A stretch of 8,831 nt of DNA from Candidatus Latescibacterota bacterium (GTDB lineage: Bacteria; Latescibacterota; UBA2968; GCA-2709665), in assembly GCA_030746455.1 (NCBI GenBank), contig JASLMQ010000193.1:1-8831 (forward strand), written 5' to 3'. The notes under the pieces were generated by a model, which saw only the letters and a list, made by a program, of their open reading frames with translations, was not told the DNA's origin and did no database searches. The position numbers were made by a program, and so were the translations under genes. Below, one piece after another: positions 6,739-8,831 of the stretch. Position 1 is the stretch's first letter; each line of letters opens with the position of its first letter.

Positions 6739-7830
6739 TTGGACCTCAAACACCCGAGCATCGTTGTCGCTGCCACCAAGCCGAAGCAGAAGATCGCCGG
6801 CATGCTGGCGGGTCTGGGGGTCGAGATCATCCCCGTCGAGGAAGACGAGGGGAATGTCGACCGATACATCCTCAGCAAGCGGCTCGCGATCGAGCGCCGG
6901 ACCGGTAGCAGCTTCCTGAAGGGCATCATGGAAAAGACGCTCTTCACCAGCGCAGTCTATCTTCGCGAGCACTACCGGATCCCCGTCCTGATCATCGAGG
7001 GTAGCGTCAACTACCAGTATAGCATGATGGATCCCCAGGCCGTCCGCGGAGCGCTGTCATCCATGATGCTGCTCTACGGCATCAATGTCCTCTCCACCCC
7101 GAAGCCCGAAGAGACGGCTCAGCTCATTGCGATGATGGCGCGTCAGGAGCAGGTTGGGATCCCCGAGATCTCGCTCATTCCCAAGCGCAAGGCCACCTCA
7201 CTCGACGACCAGCAGAGGCGGATGGTCGAGATGCTGCCCGGGTCCGGGATGGTGATGGCGCGCGAGCTCCTCCACCACTTCGGCAGCGTTCGGCGCATCG
7301 CGAACGCCGAAGAGGACGAGTTCCGCGCCGTCCGCGGCATCGGCGTCCGTAAGGCGAGGGAGATCTGGCGCGTTCTCTCCGCCGAGTATGAGTCTGTCGA
7401 CACCGAGCGGCAGCTCGAGGACGCCATGGAGACCGATCCCAGCCTCCTCTTCGATGAACCCGTTGAGCAGATCGCGCGCCAGCACGTCGTATTCACCCTG
7501 GGTGACGAGAAACAGGTCGTGGACCTGGTCTTCCGAAGCAAGGAGTCAGATGAGCTGATCCTCGTCGAGCTCAAACGCGGGAAGCTCGACGCCTCTCACG
7601 AGGCCCAGCTGTGCCGCTACCTGGACCACGCGGCCCAGTCGCGCCTCCTGCGCAAGCACCTCAACAATGGCGCCAGCCTGCGAGGCATCCTCGCGACCGC
7701 GGAGCCATGCGCCTACAAGTCGAAACGGAAGGACATCGACGTCGTCATCGCCGATCGGAAGCGCGTTATCGCCGTCCTCAACGCAATGCGTAGCGAAAGA
7801 CTCAAAGCGACGGGGAAGAGTCGCTCATAG
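6739..7830 (+). CDS. XPF/Hef-like nuclease domain (degenerate) - HhH - NucS-like nuclease fusion
   Basis: The 363-residue protein has three parts. Residues 1-140 match the nuclease domain of archaeal Hef/XPF (YILSKRLAIERR, VLIIEG, TPKPEETAQLIA). Residues 160-217 are tandem helix-hairpin-helix motifs (LPGSGMVMARELLHHFGSV, VRGIGVRKAREI) that bind branched or single-stranded DNA in the family. Residues 222-350 resemble NucS/EndoMS, with PD-(D/E)xK residues Asp262, Glu277 and Lys279 (ELKRG) and a following QLCRYL helix. The XPF active site looks broken: the VDSRE Asp aligns with Ala11, the GD Asp with Arg42 (Asp41 is adjacent), ERK reads Glu52-Arg-Arg, and the final Asp is Ser58. Catalysis therefore probably rests with the C-terminal domain; this is inference. 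The TTG start gives an N-terminus that begins just before the first family strand. It lies between tag and nth, about 45 bases from each. Confidence 0.85.
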   Translation: MDLKHPSIVVAATKPKQKIAGMLAGLGVEIIPVEEDEGNVDRYILSKRLAIERRTGSSFLKGIMEKTLFTSAVYLREHYRIPVLIIEGSVNYQYSMMDPQAVRGALSSMMLLYGINVLSTPKPEETAQLIAMMARQEQVGIPEISLIPKRKATSLDDQQRRMVEMLPGSGMVMARELLHHFGSVRRIANAEEDEFRAVRGIGVRKAREIWRVLSAEYESVDTERQLEDAMETDPSLLFDEPVEQIARQHVVFTLGDEKQVVDLVFRSKESDELILVELKRGKLDASHEAQLCRYLDHAAQSRLLRKHLNNGASLRGILATAEPCAYKSKRKDIDVVIADRKRVIAVLNAMRSERLKATGKSRS

Positions 7831-7832
7831 AA

Positions 7833-7859
7833 TTCAGAAATCGACCCGCGTCGACTGAA
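7833..7859. other. Bulged hairpin between the XPF/NucS gene and nth
   Basis: TTCAG (7833-7837) pairs with CTGAA (7855-7859), and TCGAC (7841-7845) pairs with GTCGA (7850-7854), with a 4-base loop and a 3-base AAA bulge. There is no T tract, so it is not a convincing terminator; it may be an intercistronic processing or stability element, or chance. Confidence 0.35.
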
Positions 7860-7875
7860 CCGGAGAAGTCATCCC

Positions 7876-8547
7876 ATGCCTCGAGAGAGTAAGACGAGCA
7901 AGCAGCAACGTGCCAGACACATCGTCTCTGCGTTGAAAGACCGCTATCCCAGCCCAAAGGCGGCCCTCAACTACGTCTCGCCCTGGGAGCTTCTCGTCGC
8001 AACCATCCTGTCGGCCCAGTGCACCGACCGGAAGGTCAACGAGGTGACGCAGTCGCTCTTTCAGAAGTATCGATCCGTAGAGGACTTCGCCGCCGCGGAC
8101 CTGGAGACCCTCAAGCAGGAGATATACTCCACGGGGTTCTACCAGAGGAAGGCCCAGTCGATCATCGAGACGGCGAAGGCCGTGACCGGGAACTTCGGTG
8201 GTCAGCTGCCACGGACGATGGACGAGATGCTTCTGCTTCCCGGCGTCGCGCGCAAGACGGCCAACGTCGTCCTCGGTGAGGCCTTCGGTGAAGCCACCGG
8301 TGTGGTGGTGGACACCCACGTCTCTCGATTGGCGCTTCGGATGGGTCTCACGCCGCGTCAGCGGACCAAGACACTCAACACGGATCGGATCGAACGCGAC
8401 CTGATGGACCTGATCCCTCAGGAGGACTGGATCTTCGCAGGCTTCGCGCTCGTGCTCTTCGGCCGCGACACGTGTCCCGCCAGGAAGCCCAGGTGCGAGG
8501 AATGCGTCGTCGCTGACCACTGTCCGAAGATCGGCGTCCCCTCATGA
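7876..8547 (+). CDS. nth: Endonuclease III, DNA glycosylase/AP lyase
   Basis: This is a 223-residue enzyme that removes oxidised pyrimidines and cleaves the AP site by beta-elimination in base excision repair. The helix-hairpin-helix LPGVARKTANVVL carries the catalytic Lys127, and VDTHVSR carries the catalytic Asp146. The C-terminal iron-sulfur motif is complete, Cys200-x6-Cys207-x2-Cys210-x5-Cys216, so a [4Fe-4S] cluster is expected. Length and motif order are normal for the family. GGAG (7862-7865) precedes the ATG at 7876 by 10 bases. Its stop overlaps the next gene's start (ATGA), implying translational coupling. The HhH reads GVA where E. coli has GVG, a common variant. MutY is less likely because the protein is short and lacks the MutY C-terminal domain. 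Confidence 0.95.
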   Translation: MPRESKTSKQQRARHIVSALKDRYPSPKAALNYVSPWELLVATILSAQCTDRKVNEVTQSLFQKYRSVEDFAAADLETLKQEIYSTGFYQRKAQSIIETAKAVTGNFGGQLPRTMDEMLLLPGVARKTANVVLGEAFGEATGVVVDTHVSRLALRMGLTPRQRTKTLNTDRIERDLMDLIPQEDWIFAGFALVLFGRDTCPARKPRCEECVVADHCPKIGVPS

Positions 8548-8831
8548 CCCAGATCGCCGTCATATCCGACTCCCACAACCAGATTCGTCCGGAAATGGAG
8601 GCCGTTCTTCGGACGGCTGACGCCGTTATCCACGCCGGCGACATCGCCTCCGACGAGACCTACGATGGGTTTCGCAGGATCAATAGCCGCACCACCTTCG
8701 TTCGTGGCAACATGGACAGGGACGCGAGGGTGCGCCGATTGCCGGGCACCCAGGCGCTGTCCGTGGATGGATTCGACTTCTACGCCGTGCACGATCTCAC
8801 CGAGCTCGACCTGGACCCGGCTGGGAGGTTC
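8544..8831 (+). CDS. YfcE/MJ0936-type metallophosphoesterase, N-terminal part (3' end beyond window)
   Basis: The first 96 codons are visible and the frame is open at the right edge. The metallophosphoesterase metal-site motifs appear in order: ISDSHN (residues 7-12), HAGDI (about 30-34) and RGNMD (about 53-57). A VHDLTELDLDP segment follows, where YfcE relatives have a His-Gly or His-Asp loop. Members are small cytoplasmic metal-dependent phosphodiesterases, often with activity on generic phosphodiesters; the true substrate is unknown. The ATG overlaps the nth stop by 4 bases, so the two are translationally coupled. The GH-x-H motif needed for full metal binding would lie outside the window. 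Confidence 0.85.
   Translation, partial: MTQIAVISDSHNQIRPEMEAVLRTADAVIHAGDIASDETYDGFRRINSRTTFVRGNMDRDARVRRLPGTQALSVDGFDFYAVHDLTELDLDPAGRF

Noticed and set aside
5135..7840. Shared 9-mer ATTCAGAAA at 5135-5143 and 7832-7840, both just after stop codons
   Set aside because: Only nine bases in two copies; too short to call an interspersed repeat in this window.
7834..8520. - strand open frame opposite nth
   Set aside because: It is fully antisense to a well-supported nth with all catalytic and cluster residues; no motif is recognisable.
1..8831. CRISPR array, transposase, integrase, tRNA or rRNA
   Set aside because: No regularly spaced repeats, transposase motifs, cloverleaf or rRNA-like stretches were seen on either strand.

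Overview
The window is GC-rich (about 60-65% by eye) and densely coded on the + strand only, with short intergenic gaps and clear GGAG-type ribosome binding sites before several genes. This fits a high-GC prokaryote. The taxonomic signals are mixed. The XPF-type nuclease/HhH gene most resembles the nuclease half of euryarchaeal Hef, while the URO-D-like protein and the GNAT look like families of planctomycete, Lentisphaerae or candidate-phylum bacteria. A high-GC archaeon (for example Thermoplasmatota) or a deep-branching bacterium are both possible, and I cannot decide between them from sequence alone.

Layout, all + strand: (1) 1-2871, the C-terminal ~956 residues of a large Lhr-type helicase whose motor domains lie beyond the left edge; (2) 2872-3007, a gap with a strong 14-bp stem-loop; (3) 3008-4234, a URO-D-fold protein of unknown substrate; (4) 4280-5110, an Fpg/Nei-type DNA glycosylase homologue whose N-terminal proline nucleophile is replaced by isoleucine; (5) 5111-5241, a gap with a tandem 7-mer and two interleaved inverted repeats; (6) 5242-6051, a GNAT acetyltransferase with a Cys/His cluster; (7) 6065-6694, 3-methyladenine-DNA glycosylase I (Tag); (8) 6739-7830, an unusual three-part protein: a Hef/XPF-like nuclease domain with most catalytic residues replaced, then a tandem helix-hairpin-helix, then a NucS-like PD-(D/E)xK domain whose catalytic residues look intact; (9) 7876-8547, endonuclease III (Nth); (10) 8544 to the right edge, the start of a YfcE-type metallophosphoesterase overlapping nth by 4 bases.

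Five of the eight genes belong to DNA-repair families: Lhr, the Fpg/Nei homologue, Tag, the XPF-HhH-NucS protein and Nth. They lie head-to-tail with short gaps, so the window reads as a base-excision/nucleotide-excision repair island. Together the products could recognise alkylated bases (Tag) and oxidised pyrimidines and AP sites (Nth), possibly uracil or other lesions (Lhr C-terminal domain), and structured or damaged intermediates (XPF/NucS protein). The most interesting items are the XPF-HhH-NucS protein, in which catalysis seems to have moved from the XPF domain to the appended NucS domain, and the proline-less Fpg/Nei homologue. No mobile element, CRISPR array, tRNA or rRNA was seen.
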